7,925 bases of DNA from Opitutaceae bacterium (lineage in GTDB: Bacteria; Verrucomicrobiota; Verrucomicrobiae; Opitutales; Opitutaceae): contig JAISAX010000689.1 of assembly GCA_031266495.1 (NCBI GenBank), forward strand, positions 1-7,925, in the 5' to 3' direction. The notes beneath the pieces were generated by a model. It was not told where the DNA came from and searched no databases. It worked only from the letters and a program-made list of their open reading frames with translations. This document shows positions 6,244 to 7,925 of the stretch, one piece after another. Both the position numbers and the translations under genes were made by a program. The number at the start of each line of letters is the position of its first letter. The first letter of the stretch is position 1.

Positions 6244-7056
6244 CTACGTGGGGATGGCGTCCGGTAACCGGGGGGAGACGACAAGGGAGAGCAAAAGCTC
6301 AGGAAGGTGGTGGACGGGAAGCGGAGTGGGCAACGAGAGCGGGGTTGCGCCGAAGGTGATCCGGTGGCGGAGAATCGCGAGGGGAAGGGGGAGGGGGGGG
6401 GCGGGAGGGTTGTCGGGATATTCGGTGATCTGCTCCCACGCGTGGACGAGCAGGGTTTCGACAGGGGCGAGAGTCTCGGGGTGGTTCACGTGGTTTTCGG
6501 TGGCGTGGAGAGCGATGAGGTTTTCGGTAAAATCGTCCGCCGGGAAAGGCGTGAGGCGCAGTTTTGGACGAAGGTCCGGGAGGCGGGCAAGGGCGTCCCG
6601 GATCAGGGTGTCGTCAGGGCAGAGTTTCCCGGTGGCGAGCAGGACGAAAAGGTCGCGGGCGGATGAAGTTTTTTTACGGATACGCAGGGCGATTTCCGGA
6701 ATCGTTTCGGCGAGGCGCCGACTCAATGGCGTGGAGAGCCGCCGATGATGCCGGTGCCAGACGAGGAGGAGCATCATGCCGGCGTCGGCGAGCGTTGCCG
6801 GGGCGACGTCGGGTATGCCGGATGGATGCCGGAGCGAGCGTATCAGGTTGTCGATGACGGTGTGCAGGATCGCCTCGGCCCGGCCTACGCGTGAGCGTTC
6901 GGCGGTTTCCAGCAGGGCGAGCGCGTAGTGGAGCGATTCGCATCCGGCGCCGCCGGCGTCACCGGAGGTTCGCAAAAGGCCGTGGCCCGGATCGAACTGG
7001 CCGTCCCGGAAATCGACAATGGCGTGCAGGAGTTGCTGGCGGCAGGCTTCGGTCAT
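6244..7056 (-). CDS. Hypothetical alpha-helical protein, possibly a shortened six-hairpin (alpha/alpha toroid) relative
   Basis: This encodes 270 residues with no signal peptide and no membrane span, so it is predicted to be cytoplasmic. Residues 1-160 are mostly amphipathic helices: SLHYALALLETAERSR, RAEAILHTVIDNLI, then an aspartate-rich turn, a WHRHHRRLS segment (100-108) and LSRRLAETIPEIALRIRKK. This order (family list, RAEAIL helix, H-x-LS-x-x-L helix) resembles the first hairpins of six-hairpin glycosidase-like proteins, but that is a weak pattern match and those proteins are usually much longer. Residues 210-270 are proline-rich and low in complexity. The start is the ATG at 7056, 21 bp after the upstream gene, with a pyrimidine-rich rather than a purine-rich leader, so translational coupling is possible. 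The TAG stop lies within the edge of a REP-like hairpin, which may mean the original C-terminus was lost. Being an open, well-spaced minus-strand frame in an operon supports it as a gene; the function is unknown. Confidence 0.72.
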   Translation of the reverse strand: MTEACRQQLLHAIVDFRDGQFDPGHGLLRTSGDAGGAGCESLHYALALLETAERSRVGRAEAILHTVIDNLIRSLRHPSGIPDVAPATLADAGMMLLLVWHRHHRRLSTPLSRRLAETIPEIALRIRKKTSSARDLFVLLATGKLCPDDTLIRDALARLPDLRPKLRLTPFPADDFTENLIALHATENHVNHPETLAPVETLLVHAWEQITEYPDNPPAPPLPLPLAILRHRITFGATPLSLPTPLPVHHLPELLLSLVVSPRLPDAIPT

Positions 7057-7077
7057 GGCGGGCGGAGGGGACGGGGG

Positions 7078-7925
7078 TCAGGGTTGCAGGGTGGCGTGGC
7101 CGAGGCGGCTGGCCTCGTTGGCAAGGCCGTTTTTCCAGCGCAGGTAGCGCACGCGCCGTTGCCAGCGGTCGGGGCGTTGTCCGTCGTCCTCGTTGACGAT
7201 AAACGAGAATCGCAATGGCAGGGCGCCGGTGGCATCCGGTGGACAGGTAATGCCGAGTATGTCGAAGGGCACCCACGCTTCGTAGCGGGTCAGGTTGCCG
7301 GTGCGGGTGATGCGCAGCGGCGTGTCCTGGCGTCCGGCGGACGCCAGGCCCGTCGAGCGGGTGCACCAGATGGCCTGCTCGCCCTTGTCGGTCAGGCCGA
7401 GGGAAAGGGTGGTGACGTGGCCGGCATGTTCGCCGGTGCCGGCGATGGCGATTTGCACGCTGTCGCCGCGGTCGAGCCGCGAGGGCGTGGAGGCCTGCAC
7501 GTGTTTGTTGTCGGTGACGTTGAAATGGAAATACAGGCCGCGTCCGTCATGGGCGATGCGCGCGGTGGCGGAGAGATCCTGCGGGCCGCGCCAGGGGGTG
7601 ATGCCCGGATCGAAGGCGAACTCCACCACGTCGGATTGCCGGTCGAGCGTGATCGCGGGAAGCGCGGCAATGGCTTCGGCCTGACCGGACGAGAAGGGAT
7701 TGCCGCCGGCGGCAGGCAGGCGGCGCACCGGGTAGGCGCCGACGATGCGCACGGGCAGGGCGAGGCGTTGATCCCCCCACCGGATGTCGAGCGTCATGGG
7801 GCGGTCAACAAGTACACCGGCGGTGGCGAGTGCAACGGGGATGTCGGCGGTAAAAGGAGGGGGGAGGGGGACGGGGGGGGAGGGGGAGGGAGGGCCGGCT
7901 TCGAGCGAGAGGGGTTGTATCCACA
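7078..7925 (-). CDS. Secreted carbohydrate-active protein, C-terminal part with CBM9-like domain (5' end outside window)
   Basis: The frame is open from the right edge of the window to TGA at 7078-7080, about 282 codons, so this is the 3' part of a longer gene. The ATG at 7797 is internal, because the reading continues upstream through a Pro-rich linker (PPSPSPPVPLPPP) encoded by a C-rich tract. The last 190 residues or so are a CBM9-like carbohydrate-binding domain: FDPGITPWRGPQDLS, LYFHFNVTDNKHV, DRGDSVQIAI, FSFIVNEDDGQ, YLRWKNG and SRLGHATLQP. Each block has a counterpart in the same order at the C-terminus of the large glycosidase at 5951-2019, so the two are paralogous modules. By that analogy the missing N-terminal part is probably a catalytic or other binding domain of an exported protein, but nothing in the window shows it. 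The 270-residue gene follows after 21 bp. Confidence 0.88.
   Translation of the reverse strand, partial: WIQPLSLEAGPPSPSPPVPLPPPFTADIPVALATAGVLVDRPMTLDIRWGDQRLALPVRIVGAYPVRRLPAAGGNPFSSGQAEAIAALPAITLDRQSDVVEFAFDPGITPWRGPQDLSATARIAHDGRGLYFHFNVTDNKHVQASTPSRLDRGDSVQIAIAGTGEHAGHVTTLSLGLTDKGEQAIWCTRSTGLASAGRQDTPLRITRTGNLTRYEAWVPFDILGITCPPDATGALPLRFSFIVNEDDGQRPDRWQRRVRYLRWKNGLANEASRLGHATLQP

Noticed and set aside
7078..7797. Complete gene starting at ATG 7797
   Set aside because: The frame stays open to the window edge with a Pro-rich linker and segments comparable to the glycosidase, and there is no signal peptide at 7797, so the ATG is internal.

Overview
The window is a GC-rich bacterial segment in which every convincing gene lies on the minus strand, so it reads from right to left. 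The gene content is a PEP-CTERM-tailed LamG protein, an H-X9-DG type pseudopilin, and secreted proteins with LamG, CBM9-like and clan GH-A glycosidase modules. This mix is most typical of Verrucomicrobiota, especially Opitutaceae-like polysaccharide degraders; Lentisphaerota or Planctomycetota are possible alternatives. The taxonomic call is an inference from family content, not from a marker gene.

Layout in transcription order: (1) 7925-7078, the 3' part of a gene cut by the window edge, ending in a CBM9-like domain; (2) 7056-6244, a 270-residue predicted cytoplasmic helical protein 21 bp downstream, probably co-transcribed; (3) an intergenic block (about 6060-6243) with a pair of inverted REP-like hairpins, four ATTAAGA heptamers and a C11 tract; (4) 5951-2019, a very large secreted multimodular glycosidase (LamG, galactose-binding-like, Ig-like, GH-A barrel with NEP motif, beta domains, CBM9-like); (5) 1926-1027, a LamG protein with a PEP-CTERM sorting tail; (6) 966-253, a type II secretion/type IV pilus-like pseudopilin; (7) 1-182, a second inverted pair of REP-like elements.

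Genes 4-6 are close together (92 and 60 bp gaps) and probably form one transcription unit. All three products are exported, and two share a recognisably homologous LamG domain. The simplest reading is a polysaccharide-acting surface or extracellular module: a glycosidase with several carbohydrate-binding modules, a cell-surface LamG protein processed by an exosortase, and a pseudopilin that may assemble a fibre or a dedicated secretion pseudopilus. The C-terminal CBM9-like domain of the glycosidase is paralogous to that of gene 1, so the right-hand genes probably belong to the same functional neighbourhood.

The most notable non-coding signals are the two REP-like doublets, whose stems differ by compensatory base changes, and a 15-nt motif (TCCGCGTAACWTCAG) next to each doublet. 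The two copies of this motif are inverted and bracket exactly the three-gene block. Long C tracts lie upstream of all three genes of that block. No start codon in the window has an obvious Shine-Dalgarno sequence. No tRNA, rRNA, CRISPR array or transposase gene was found.
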